From Bolinopsis microptera (lineage: Eukaryota > Ctenophora > Tentaculata > Lobata > Bolinopsidae): 60,000 nt of DNA. The notes beneath the pieces are model-generated. The model saw only the letters and a list, made by a program, of their open reading frames with translations. It was not told the DNA's origin and searched no databases. The stretch lies in NCBI RefSeq assembly GCF_026151205.1, contig NC_087077.1, forward strand, positions 6,288,483 through 6,348,482, in the 5' to 3' direction. Shown here in pieces: positions 47,769 through 58,772 of this stretch. Positions within the stretch are counted from its first letter, which is position 1. Each line of letters begins with the position of its first letter. Made by a program: the position numbers and the translations under genes.

Positions 47769-49185
47769 TTATCTCGTTGAGATGATTCTAGCCATTGTAA
47801 TGACCAAGATGACCACTTATTTCCCATCAAAAGACCGAAGCTGAGATATCTTGTATGAAGTGTGTCAATCGATGCTCGTGAGAGTGTAAAAATGGGGTCT
47901 GAACTGAAAACACAACAACCCGAAGTCTGAAGACTCTAAAACCATGATCATTTAAAATTAAATACACAAGACGAAAGTTTAGCTCTTATCAGAAGCAGAG
48001 ATATCTTAAAACAAGTGAGATAAAGGGTGTGGTCATACATATAACTTTAGTCTAAGGGTCACGAAATCCTCTCCGAACCTCAGCGTGGTGTGGCCTGGTT
48101 GGCAGTTACGGGTGGTGTGCTCTCTTGTTGAGTACAAAGGTTGAGACTTGCCAACTCAAAGTTCCGATGTGGCCTGGTTGGCAGTAACGGGTGGTGTGCT
48201 CTCTTGTTGAGTACAAAGGTTGGGACTTGCCAACTCAAAGTTACCATAGGAACCAGGAAGTCGACACTAACAGCTACCAAGCATCAGGAAATTTCTCTTT
48301 CAGATATCAGGATACCAGATAGTACACGCACGAATGACGACACGTTAGACAAAGATACCTAGCTCTAAGAGCTATTAAATCAACAAGAAATTCTCCTTCG
48401 GCTTTTAGGTCCCAACGAAGTCACCCACCACAGAGCTACGGATTCCAATTCGCTCATTCTGACTACAAAGACACACTGATAATTAGTAGTCTTTGCACTC
48501 CCTCAAGTAACCACTATTCAGGTCTTTTTCAGTTAAGACAGGTAATGCATAAGGGCTGACACACGCTAGACACAGGCTCGTGATAAGACAGAGTTAGGGA
48601 TTTCAAATCTCTCACTCTGACTATGAGGAGTGAGGACACACTGATAGCGAGAATCCCTAGCACTTCTCCCTCCAGTGACCATATTCCAGGTCATCTCAGC
48701 TAGACAGCTAAGGGCTCATCTTGAGGCCATCACATTTAACCTAGGATTAGGGGACCGGGTTAGCTTTGCCATACTCTTCATTGAAGTGTGACAAAACGCT
48801 CTACAATCATCTAATAGCAGCAGAGTTCGACTGACACCATTACTGGTTCTAATCAGTTTATACAGCAGAAGTTCTTAACGTTCGAAAACAGTTCATCTTG
48901 GACATCCTCCAGAGATGCTCTATCATAGCCTGTCGCATTACACGGGGAACCCTTAGATCTACAGTACCCTGGTGGACAGCATAGCTCACTAAAGCATAAT
49001 CGGACCAGGAACAAACAACAATGCAATGCCTCAGGATGCAAATATTAGGACATCAAAATTTTAACGAATGCATTACTCAAACTTTGGATTCAATTTGTTA
49101 GCCCAACGTTAGATGGTAACAATACAGGACAGACAATCCTCCTTTACTTTCATTGAGAAAATAGTACCCACTATTTGCATTAGAC
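47769..49185. other. Repeat-derived interval without a clear gene
   Basis: Contains a 79-bp tandem duplication at 48091-48243 (TGTGGCCTGGTTGGCAG units) and a diverged 160-bp tandem duplication at 48440-48720 (CACACTGATA blocks). The - strand frame at 48853-49041 is Cys-rich (CCPPGYCRSKGSPC) but has no supporting context. Confidence 0.5.
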
Positions 49186-49790
49186 ATGGCAAGTATCTGG
49201 ACTAATGATAACTTAGGATCCCCATCAATCATTAATTCCTCTCAGATTCCCAGGCTGCATTTAAAGCGCCTAACAGCACCAGTTTTAACTCCAGGTTCGT
49301 TCAGGGACGTAGCCAGGATTTTTCTTTGGGGGGGGGGGGGGGGGGGCCTGTCGGCGAGCCAACGCGTCCATTCCAGCTGCGCAGCGAGCAAGCTGTGGTG
49401 GAGGTCGTGGGCCCAGGGCCCAGCGGGGCCCAAGGGCGGAGCCACTTGGCGGGAGCTAGGGTGGCGCAGGCCCCGGAAAATTTTGCAAAATAGATTTTGA
49501 CATTTCCTACGGTCTAGGGGACACTAGCCCCCCCCCCCTGTCTACGTGCCTGGGTTCGTTCTGAACATCTCAGACCAACTCAATTCAATAGGTATTCACA
49601 TCGAGTAGAACTTGGATGTTCCAGGGCATGAAGGAGTAACAGTAAAGAACTAGCGGACGAATTAGCAAGGGATGTTCAATCCAACAACATCCCCATAGGA
49701 CCAGAACCCTTTCTCCCAATTAGGCCAAACTCAGTGACAAAGGAAAATCTGCGGAGTGACTAAAATGCTATACAGCAAAAAAAACAGAAC
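49186..49790 (+). pseudogene. RNase H domain remnant of a LINE, split by a hAT-like MITE
   Basis: Before the insertion the frame reads PSIINSSQIPRLHL. After it comes VLNISDQLNSIGIHIE then, with damage, PGHEGV and ELADELARDVQSNNIPIGPE. The GHEGV...ELADELA pattern is the C-terminal signature of RNase H in LINEs that carry this domain. It contains at least two disruptions besides the MITE at 49302-49552. Confidence 0.7.
49302..49552. mobile_element. hAT-type MITE with 8-bp target duplication
   Basis: 251 bp. Ends CAGGGACGTAGCCAGG and CAGGCACGTAGACAGG (reverse complement), with perfect target duplication GGTTCGTT at 49294-49301 and 49553-49560. A run of 18 G near the left end. Inserted in the RNase H frame. 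Confidence 0.9.
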
Positions 49791-49911
49791 GCTCCAACCA
49801 AACACTCCACCTACTGATCCTAACCACCCTAACAACTCTCTAGCTCTCTCTCTTCAACCCTCATTCCCTCATTCCTCTTGGTGCACAAAACCATTCTAAC
49901 CTATGTATGTC

Positions 49912-52640
49912 GGGGGGGGGGGGGGGGGGGGGGGGGGGGGTGTCACGTCCGTCTATGTCCGCTTGTCTCATAGAATCCAAAAAGGACAGGACATAGACGG
50001 ACATAGGCGGACATAGGCGGACATAGGCGGACATAGGCGGACATAGGCGGACATAGACGGACATAGGCGGACATAGACGGACATAGGCGGACATTAATGG
50101 ACACCTAAATTGCTAAATAAAATGTTCAATTTTTGCTGTTATAGGGGGATCATGTTTTTTGTCCGTTCGGTACCCTATATTTTCAAAACGGACAAAAAAT
50201 AGAGCGGACAAAAACGGACAAAAATGGACAAAAACGGACAAAAATGGAAATAACATTTAGATGCTTCCTCCTCCTACTCTTCCTCCTCCTCCCCCTGGGT
50301 CTTTCTGATCTTCCTCAGTCCTCTTCCTCCTCCCCTCCTCAGTCCTCCTCCTACTCCTCCTCCTCGTCCTCAGTCCTCCTCATCAGTCCTCAACAGTCCT
50401 CCTCCTCCCCAGTCCTCCTCCTCCTCCTGAGTCCTCATCCTTCTCCTCAGTCCTCCATCCTCCTCCTCAGTCCTCCCCCAGTCCCCCTCCTCCTCCTCCT
50501 ATTCAGTCCTCCTCCTCCTCCTTCTCAGTCCTCCTCGGTCCTCCTCCTCCTCTTCCCTCTCAGTCATCCTCCTCAGCCATCCTCCTCAGTCCTCCTCAGT
50601 CCTCCTCAGTCCTCCTCAGTCCTCCTCCTCAGTCCTCCTCCTCAGTCCTCCTCCTCCTGGGTCCTCCTCCTCCTCTTCATCCTCCTCCTCTTCCTCCTCG
50701 GTCCTCAGTCCTCCTCCTCCTGGGTCCTCCTCCTCATCCTTCTCATCAGTCCTCCTCCTCCCCAGTCCTCTCCCAGTCCCCCTCCTTCTCCTCCTCCTAT
50801 TCAGTCCTCCTCCTCCTCCTTCTCCTCCTCCTCAGTTCTCCTCAGTCCTCCTTCTCATTTCTCCTAAGTCCTCCTCCTGAGTCCTCCTCCTGAGTCCTCC
50901 TCCTCTTCCTTCTGAGTCCTCCTCCTGAGTCCTCCTCCTCCCTCTCAGTCATCCTCCTCAGTCATCCTCCTCAGCCATCCTCCCCAGCCATCCTCCTCAG
51001 CCATCCTCCTCAGTACTCCTCAGTCCTCCTCCTTCTCAGTCATCGTCAGTCCTCCTCCACAGTCCTCCTCAGTCCTCCTCCTCCTCCTGGGTCCTCCTGG
51101 GTCTTCCTGATCTTCCCCAGTCCTCTTCCTCCTCCCCTCCTCAGTCCTCCTCCTACTCTTCCTCCTCGTCCTCAGTCCTCCTCATCAGTCCTCAACAGTT
51201 CTCCTCCTCCCCAGTCCTCCTCCTCCTCCTGGGGCCTTTTCCTGGGTCCTCCTCCTGGGTCCTCCTCAGTCCTCCTCCTTCTCAGTCCTCCTCGTGCCTC
51301 CTCCTGAGTCCTCCTCCTCTTCCTTCTGAGTCCTCCTCCTGAGTCCTCCTCCTCCCTCTCAGTCATCCTCCTGAGTCATCCTCCTCAGCCATCCTCCCCA
51401 GCAATCCTCCTCAGCCATCCTCCTCAGTACTCCTCAGTCCTCCTCCTTCTCAGTCATCGTCAGTCCTCCTCCACAGTCCTCCTCAGTCCTCCTCCTCCTC
51501 CTGGGTCCTCCTCCTCCTCCTCCTCCTGGGTCCTCCTGGGTCTTCCTGATCTTCCCCAGTCCTCTTCCTCCTCCCCTCCTCAGTCCTCCTCCTACTCTTC
51601 CTCCTCGTCCTCAGTCCTCCTCATCAGTCCTCAACAGTTCTCCTCCTCCCCAGTCCTCCTCCTCCTCCTGGGGCCTTTTCCTGGGTCCTCCTCCTGGGTC
51701 CTCCTCAGTCCTCCTCCTTCTCAGTCCTCCTCGTGCCTCCTCCTGAGTCCTCCTCCTCCTCAGTCATCCTCCTCAGTTCTCCTCCTCCTCCTCCTAGGTC
51801 CTCCTTCTGGGTCCTCCTCCTCCTCCTCCTGGGTCTTCCTGATCCTTCTCCTCCCTCTCAGTCATCCTCCTCAGTCATCCTCCTCAGTCATCCTCCTCAG
51901 CCATCCTCCTCAGCCATCCTTCTCAGCCATCCTCCCCAGTCCTCTTCCTCCTCCCCTCCTCAGTCCTCCTCCTACTCTTCCTCCCCGTCCTCAGTCCTCC
52001 TCATCAGTCCTCAACAGTTCTCCTCCTCCCCAGTCCTCCTCCTCCTGGGGCCTTTTCCTGGGTCCTCCTCCTGGGTCCTCCTCCTGGGTCCTCCTCCTCC
52101 TGGGTCCTCCTTCTCCTCCTCAGTCCTTCTCCTCCTCCTCCTCAGTCCTCTTCCTCCTCTTCCTCCTCCTCCTCCCTCTCAGTCATCCTCCTCAGCCATC
52201 CTCCTCCTCCTCAGTCATCCTCCTCAGTTCTCCTCCTCCTCCTCCTAGGTACTCCTTCTGGGTCCTCCTCCTCCTCCTCCTCCTGGGTCTTCCTGATCCT
52301 TCTCCTCCCTCTCAGTCATCCTCCTCAGTCATCCTCCTCAGTCATCCTCCTCAGCCATCCTCCTCAGCCATCCTTCTCAGCCATCCTCCTCAGTACTCTT
52401 CAGTACTCTTCAGTACTCTTCAGTCCTCAAAATGTTTGTCCGCTAATGTCCACCAATGTCCGCTAATGTCCACCAATGTCCATCCAAGTCCGCCAATGTC
52501 CGTCCAGGTCCGCCAATGTCCGTCCGAGTCCGCCAATGTCCGTCCGTGTCCGCCAATGTCCCAAAAAACACGTCCGTTGTCTCATAGAATCCAAAAAGGA
52601 CAGGACATAGGCGGACATAGACGGACATGACACCCCCCCC
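49912..52640. mobile_element. 2.7-kb G-run-capped inverted-repeat element filled with polypyrimidine satellite
   Basis: Left end: 29 G then TGTCACGTCCGTCTATGTCC. Right end, in reverse complement: 8 G then TGTCATGTCCGTCTATGTCC. Subterminal arrays of GCGGACATAG (49985-50090) and GTCCGCCAAT (52440-52560). GTCTCATAGAATCCAAAAAG is present in direct orientation near both ends. The interior is described separately. It separates two parts of a LINE-related repeat that are adjacent in the opposite-strand copy at 55915-56935. A flanking TATGTC on both sides may be a target duplication, but it resembles the repeat motif. Confidence 0.65.
50255..52420 (+). repeat. 2.2-kb CCT/CTC polypyrimidine array
   Basis: Almost every base of the + strand is C or T apart from the CAG in CCTCAGTCCTCCTC units. 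Longer blocks repeat, for example TCTTCCCCAGTCCTCTTCC at 51111 and 51550, 439 bp apart. Mirror-symmetric polypurine/polypyrimidine DNA of this kind can form triplexes. Ser/Pro/Leu frames are spurious. Confidence 0.95.
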
Positions 52641-53010
52641 TATGTCCCCCCTACGGGTTCCACAAGCCCAACGGTACATAGTTAGACGAAAAACAGAGAA
52701 GCCTTGATTGCCAGATCAAGGACTGCATCAGTAGCAGCGAAATACGGATATACCTTCTCCCTTACAGTCAGCGAGCTGACAACTATCTGACTGTGTCTTT
52801 TAGGCCTTGCCACACCACCTTCGCTATTGCATCCGTTCGCCCGTATTCACTGACACATGCCACACCTGGGTTTAGTATGAAGATGTACGCATATTCACCC
52901 AAGATGCGGAGATGCCTCAGTTTAGCGAGTTGAGATACAACAGCAAACTCACAGGAGCATGGATCAGAATCATCAGTTACCAACCTGACACCGTTTCGGG
53001 GCTTTAATCG
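52641..53010. repeat. LINE-related repeat segment, inverted partner of 55884-56113
   Basis: 52650-52912 matches the reverse complement of 55884-56113 plus 56795-56835 (GTTAGACGAAAAACAGAGAA, CTGACACATGCCACACCTG). On the - strand a frame at 53028-52783 includes DDSDPCSCEFAVVSQLAKLR. Function unknown. Confidence 0.7.
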
Positions 53011-53429
53011 CCTTTGCAACCACTGCAAACTTCTCTACCACACACTCATCAAACTTACTCCATCGACCATCATTGGACGCCGGCCACTTCACCTTGTCTC
53101 TTTTGCTAGCAGGTGGTTCGACTGAAATTCTCTTGTCAAGGAGAGCCCGGATATCTCTAGCACTGTGGCTGTTTTCCTGGCTAGATACCTCCGTCGAAGT
53201 TACAGGCATACTGCCAGCCGACGACTCCCCTTCCCAAATGCATTTCATTCGACCCCGATGGATATTCCTGCCTTTGACTGTGTCAAACCGACGTCCACAT
53301 ACACAGATGCAACTCTGTCCCTCTCCTGCTTCAACCGTCGAGGACTCTCGACTACCTAAATTTGTCCTTTTCCGGAGTACAGGACTAAGAATATTTGCAT
53401 TATACTTTCAAACCAATTTCACAGTGTGA
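52973..53429 (-). pseudogene. Fragment of a retroelement ORF (KWPASNDGRWSKFDE type)
   Basis: The - strand frame 53248-52973 includes DKVKWPASNDGRWSKFDECV and EKFAVVAKAIKAP. A Lys-Trp-Pro-x-Ser-Asn-Asp...Trp-x-x-Phe-Asp motif is common in the non-catalytic part of certain invertebrate LINE ORFs. Frames on both sides are broken. Confidence 0.45.
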
Positions 53430-53634
53430 TCATTTAAACTTCATGTTGTGGACGTCAGCTGAATTTGATGCAACCGAAAATGCGACATGAGCATGTAAAT
53501 TTGATATGAGAAAAAAAATTGCGCAACAAAAAATTTGGTTAAATCTCCTTATTGCGATTTCTAACTGCGCGGCGTAGCGCGTACTTTTAAATCCAAATAA
53601 AAATTATTTTTGATTAAAATATCAAAAAATAAAA

Positions 53635-53910
53635 TTACGGCATACAGCAAATCTTGTGTAAAAAAATGTGATAAACAATATGCTGTAAAAAAATTCGTCA
53701 AAAACTTTAAGAACACGATGCCCCGCCCCATTTTTTAAATGGTCATTTTTGGAACTTTGACGGGCTATAACTTTCGCTAGGAACAGCCATTTGCCCAAAA
53801 CTTGGTACCATATGACTCTACTCAATGAGACCTTTCCAATGATGTATAATATGTTGGGTTTTGAGACATAAAATGTTCACCCGCAAGTTGATGCTCTTAG
53901 TACATACACT
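53635..53910 (-). repeat. Inverted copy of 42090-42355
   Basis: About 90 percent identical, including GCCCGTCAAAGTYCCAAAA and the weakly conserved small frame MSRVIWYQVLGKW present in both. That two diverged copies keep this frame is worth noting, but no family is recognised. Confidence 0.8.
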
Positions 53911-54239
53911 ATACTCTTGAAATCACTCTACAACATTGAACATCTATATCTACTACGTCATTTGGCAATTATTGTCATTAATCTAACTTTCTAATTAATT
54001 GCCGAGGGGGAAAAGTAAACGCTTCACATTAAAATTCAATATACAAAATTCAAAACCATCAATACGGTATTAAATATTATGGACAAGTCTATAGATCTAT
54101 TTCGTAGTCATATATTCACATGATTTGCTTTATATTATATTATCTTAATACTGTAATGAAGTACAGTAGGATTTGTGTTTCGAGAAAGAAAGGTTGCGGT
54201 CAAATTATTAACAAAAGTAAACAAAAGTCCATCAGGGAC

Positions 54240-55884
54240 TCCGTGGAGTCGAAAAAGGTACACGGCTGCTGTCTGGTGCTGCTAGGCATTTATTGATCAA
54301 GATGTTTTATTGTATTGATTTATAATGATTCTATTGTTCGTGACTAATCAAGTGCGATTGCTCGGTACTAGTGTGTTTGTGTATATATATATATATATAT
54401 CATTTGTGGAGTATGGTGTAAGTAATGTTTTTGGTTGGAGTGCAGTGGTTATATGTAAGAGAAAAGATATATGGTCATTTTAGTAACTCACATAAATCAG
54501 AACTTGAGCTCATTTGTGGCAAAATTAAGCTCACACCAATCAAGTGTATCATGCTTGAATTGCAATTCTCGTAAGGCAATTTTCAATATATTCTTAAACC
54601 CGTTTGTCGGAGTATTAAAACTTATCTTACTTGATGTTTGTCGACAGCTGTTCCACATGTAGGATGATTGGTAGATGAATTGTGAGGATGGTTGTGATGT
54701 AATGAAATAATCCTCTCGTCGTGGTGACCTGTTAAATGATGAGTACAGTGATAATGGTTCCTCTAACTTATTAATTTTGAATAGTTCTAAGAGACAAGTG
54801 TACTTGTACAGATTGTGGATCGTCAACAACCTGTGGGTTTTAAACAAGGGCTTGGAGTGTTCTTTTTGGTAAAAGTCCACCCCCAGTCTTTGCTTATCAA
54901 CAGGTCGTGTTCGGGCACACGTTTTAAACTTCTCTAGGTAAGCTTCTCTATCCCCAAACAGAATTCTTATACACTTTTTCTGTGTTTTAAAGATAGGTTC
55001 AAGTCGGTTATTGCTAATACCACCCCACACAGATATTCCAAATCCTAAATGTGATTCAAATAGAGTATGATATAAATCCTTATAATACTGCTTTGGGACA
55101 ATGTGTCGTATTCTGCACAGCTTTCCTACTTCGCATTTAAGTTTTGAGTTAAGTGACTGCGTATGTGATTTCCAGTTAAGTTGGTCGTCAATAATAACGC
55201 CTAGAAATTTAGCTTCTTGAACTCTTTTAATAACTACATTATTTAAAGTTAGTATGTTCTCGTCATTTTCTACTTCCTCTTTGGCCCGTGAGGGTTTAAA
55301 ATGAATAAAACAACATTTCTTAATGTTAATATGTAATAAGTTTAGTTTCATATACTTGTACACAAATGATAGAACTTCATTTCCTTTTTCGTATAGTCTT
55401 TTGACACATGTGTCTTCTATAAATATGTTAGTGTCGTCGGCAAATAGTATAAACTTTCCTATAATTGATGAGTTACGGATGTCATTAATATAAATAATAA
55501 AAAGTAAGGGACCAAGACAGCTCCCCTGCGGCACTCCATAGACTACTGGAAGTTTCTCGGATTCTTCACCTAATACCGAGACATACTGGTATCTGTTCGA
55601 CAGGTAACTTGCTATAAGGTTATTTGCATTTCCACGGATTCCATAATTTTCTAACTTATGCAGTAACTTTTCATGTGATATTGTATCAAAGGCTTTACTA
55701 AGATCAATAAATATTCCAAGAACGTGTTGTTTTTTCTTGAGGCAAGATTCTACGTGGTTCACTGAGTAATTTAGGGCATAACTGGTCGAGTGATTTTTAC
55801 GGAATCCGTACTGGTTTTCATATAAGGAGTTCTGTGAATGAAAGAAGCTGTATAATCTATTGAATATAATCTGAGACATCCCGC
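54240..55884 (-). mobile_element. 5'-truncated CR1/jockey-type LINE with intact RT C-terminal ORF
   Basis: The - strand ORF (55879-54497) has 460 uninterrupted residues covering the RT domain: NQYGFRKNHSTSYALNYSVN, LGIFIDLSKAFDTISHEKLL (motif A), VVYGVPQGSCLGPLLFIIYI (motif B), GKFILFADDTNIFI (motif C), then AKFLGVIIDDQLNWKSH and a thumb ending LRELQFKHDTLDW. The endonuclease and the first RT motifs are missing. The 5' boundary falls at 55884, where the sequence joins the LINE-related repeat GCGGGATGTCTCAG. The 3' UTR extends to about 54240. Lack of stops suggests recent insertion. Confidence 0.85.
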
Positions 55885-56125
55885 ATCTTGGGTGAATGTG
55901 GGTTCATTTTCATACTAAACACAGGTGTGGCATGTGTCAGTGAATACCGGTGAGCAGATGCAAAAGCGAAGGTGGCCTGGTAATGCCTAAAAGACACAGT
56001 CACTAGTCAGGTTGTTGTCAGCTCGCTGACTGTAAGGGAGAAGGCATATCTGTATTTCGCTGCTACTGATGCAGTCCTTGGTCTGGCAATCAAGGCTTCT
56101 CTGTTTTTCGTCTAACTCATATCTA

Positions 56126-56792
56126 CAGGGTGGGCCAAAAGTCAGTGGGCAGACCAGTGGCGTAACGTTGCCTGTTGGCGCCCCCCTGCCGAAAAGGCGC
56201 CCCCCTGTTGGCGCCCCCTCCCCTTTTGGTGCCCCTCCCTAAATTGAACAAATTAGGTGATTTTAGAGGATACGCCGGTAAAATCTTTAAAAAAGTGTGT
56301 ATCTAGAGCAAAACGCGCAGTTTTGCTAGTACTTTAGTTAAGTTTTCGAAATTGTCCCACATTCAAACGACAATTTGGCGCCCCCCTAAGACGGCGCCCC
56401 CCTGCACAGCGGGGTCAGCAGGGCCCTTCGTTACGCCACTGGGGCAGACGTTGGCCTTAATAGTAGTCACTGAGCAACCAATTGAAATAGTTCTTTCTGG
56501 TACGACTTACTTACTACCACCACTGGTTCGAGGAATTTGTCAAATCGAAAAATATTCGAGTTCATTTTTTTGCAAATGAAGGTTCATTTTTGCATTTATT
56601 TGATAATTTGGATAGTCGGATCGAGCTAAAATTATTGAATTGTGTTTGGCCATTCGAATTACGTTTGTCCTGAAAATTAGAGTTGTAGCTTCTCAGATGG
56701 CCGAGATATGAACCATAATACAAAGCTCTCAAATATAAAACATGGCGAGCTATTAAGGCCAACGCATGCCCACTGACTTTTGGCCCACCCTG
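56126..56792. mobile_element. Mariner-type MITE, complete copy
   Basis: TIRs CAGGGTGGGCCAAAAGTCAG in inverted orientation, flanked by TA. 372 bp without the nested element. CAGGGTGgnCCAAAAGT ends with a TA target are typical of mariner-like elements. Related fragments at 28798 and 58707. Confidence 0.9.
56155..56441. mobile_element. hAT-type MITE nested in the mariner-type MITE
   Basis: 287 bp with CAGTGGCGTAACG TIRs and perfect 8-bp target duplication GGGCAGAC (56147-56154 and 56442-56449). Rich in GGCGCCCCCC. Third member of the family at 5311 and 59576. Confidence 0.93.
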
Positions 56793-56940
56793 TATAGTAC
56801 CTTTGGGCTTGTGGAATCCGGTGGGAGTGAGGGGAGGAGGGTTCAAGAGAGAGATAGGGAGTTGTTAGGGTGGTTAGGATCAGTAGGTAGAATGTTTGGT
56901 TGGAGCCTTTTGTTTTGCTTTATAGCATTTTAGTCCGCAG

Positions 56941-58706
56941 TTTATTAACTGTATCTGCAGTTTATTAACTGTGTTCAGAAGCATACCAAGAAACAGGTCC
57001 CCAACTATATAGACCCTATCACGTGTAGGACATGCAAACATTGTGATTTAGCTGACTCTTTGTTGATGTGGATGGGAAGTAAATTCTGTGGTTTCTTTCC
57101 TTATCATGACTGCAAACTCAGCAGTAAGAATGCCACATAGCCCAAAATTTTACTATTGTAATCAGAGTGACCAACATGCCCCTCTTTCGAGGAGTACCCC
57201 TCCATGCCCCCTGTTCAGCCTAATGCCCCTCTTTTGGAGGAGCATCATTATTTATCCCTCTGAAGCAAGTAAAACTGTTGAAATCAGATAATTTGAAACA
57301 AGAAATTTGAAACAAGAAATTTAATTTTAGCACATTTTACAGAATAAAAAGATGTAAAACAATTCATAAAATATAATGCCCATTTGGTGTATGACTTTTT
57401 GTCCTTGACTGCTAGTTTGGGTTTGGAAGGACAGGTGGGGCAAGGAATGCGCATGCCTGAAAGCTTTTGCACGCACCGAAACGCTAGTTCAGTTAGGTTT
57501 TTAGAGACAAGGCTCATATTAGGACTAGAAGAAATTTTTTAGTAGACAGGTTGCAGTCTTGTTGTGACAAAAAGTCTACACTAAAACACACTTTAGTTTA
57601 TATTGTGTAGTTCAAGGATATAAAATGCAGCTTCATGGTGGATATTGGAGAGCTAGCGAAAGATTATGGCCTTTGGTTATAATCCATTTCCCCAAACATT
57701 TTTGCCAGTGGCACTGGGATTATTTTAAAATCCAACCATTGGCACTGCTATTTTAGTTATCTAATTACATATTGAGTTATTATGGGTCACAGGGGTGTAG
57801 GAAGAGGGGGAGCTAATTATGCAGTGGTATACATGAAAGTAGCTGACTAAAAATGTAAATTCTATGACCCAAAGGGACAAAGCCGCCACAGACGAAGCTT
57901 CATTTAGGGCTAGAGGCCCTCAAAATGCCCTTCTTTTAGGTCAAAATGTATGCCCCTCCAAGTTATTTTTCTAATTCTAAATCTAATTCTAATTTTCTCT
58001 GTTGGTCAGTATGATTTTAATTTATTTAATTTATTACATTGTTTAGGGTGGACATTGACCATTGCTTGTTTGTTTACATTGTTTATTGTGCTCTGCCAAT
58101 TGCATCACTTGATTGGATTGAATGTATATATTGTTTGAATAACCTTTTTAAAATTCTTTGCTTATGGGTAAATATTATTTAACCCTGAACTCTCTAGAGA
58201 CAAAGCTGAGAGTGGACACACAGTTACAAAAATTAATTGAATATATATTTCACGACATTGATCATAATTATTGTGAAACGATTCTTTAGACTTTACCCTA
58301 TTATTATTCTCCTGATAGTCTATGAGAAATATGAACAACTTACTGTATTTATGTCATGCATTTATATTTTGATAAATTTCGTTAGCTATGGCTAAAGGTG
58401 AAAGTGGAGATTTATGCAACATCTTTCTTGGTCCAAAAAGCAGCTTTTGTGGCAGCTTTTACAATGAAGACTTTGACAAGTTGTCTCTGTTTGTAGACTT
58501 TCAAAAAGATATCACCAGAACATGCAGTCAAACACAGGTATAAATTTTTAGCCATTCCCAGGTTATTTAGGCAGATACATCTGTGCTGGACATATGTTTG
58601 TTTGGGGACCAGCTTTTGGTACACTGGTTAATGTTTACTATAATATTGAAGTATTCCGTTCAGGCCCTTCACACTTTGTTTCTGCCTAGTTCTCTCAGTG
58701 ACTGAG
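56941..58706. other. No gene recognised
   Basis: Includes a ATGCCCCTCTTTYGAGGAG-type direct repeat at 57176-57245. Frames are short and Leu/Phe-rich. I see no exon pairs. Confidence 0.5.
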
Positions 58707-58753
58707 CTATTAAGGCCAACGTATGGGTACTGACTTTTGCCCCCCCCCCTGTA
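58707..58753. mobile_element. Right-end remnant of the mariner-type MITE
   Basis: GAGCTATTAAGGCCAACGTA to CCCTGTA matches the right terminus of 56126-56792. The left part is missing. Confidence 0.75.
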
Positions 58754-58772
58754 TTAAACTCATGATTGACAG

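Larger units (their letters stand above)
55885..56940 (-). repeat. LINE-related repeat, opposite-strand copy of 49.75-49.89 plus 52.64-52.91 kb
   Basis: Reading the - strand from 56940: CTCCAACCAAACATTCTACC, ACCACCCTAACAACTC, then GGATTCCACAAGCCCAAAGG, [MITE], GTTAGACGAAAAACAGAG. In this copy the parts that are separated by 2.7 kb on the + strand are adjacent. Interrupted by the mariner-type element and, at 55884, by the RT LINE. Confidence 0.75.

Noticed and set aside
50244-52248. Ser/Pro/Leu-rich secreted or membrane proteins
   Set aside because: Translations of the CCT/CTC polypyrimidine array.
52640-56840. Maverick/Polinton-type element with about 240-bp inverted ends
   Set aside because: The inverted repeats are two opposite copies of a LINE-related repeat. 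The interior holds an independent truncated LINE and no polymerase, integrase or ATPase.
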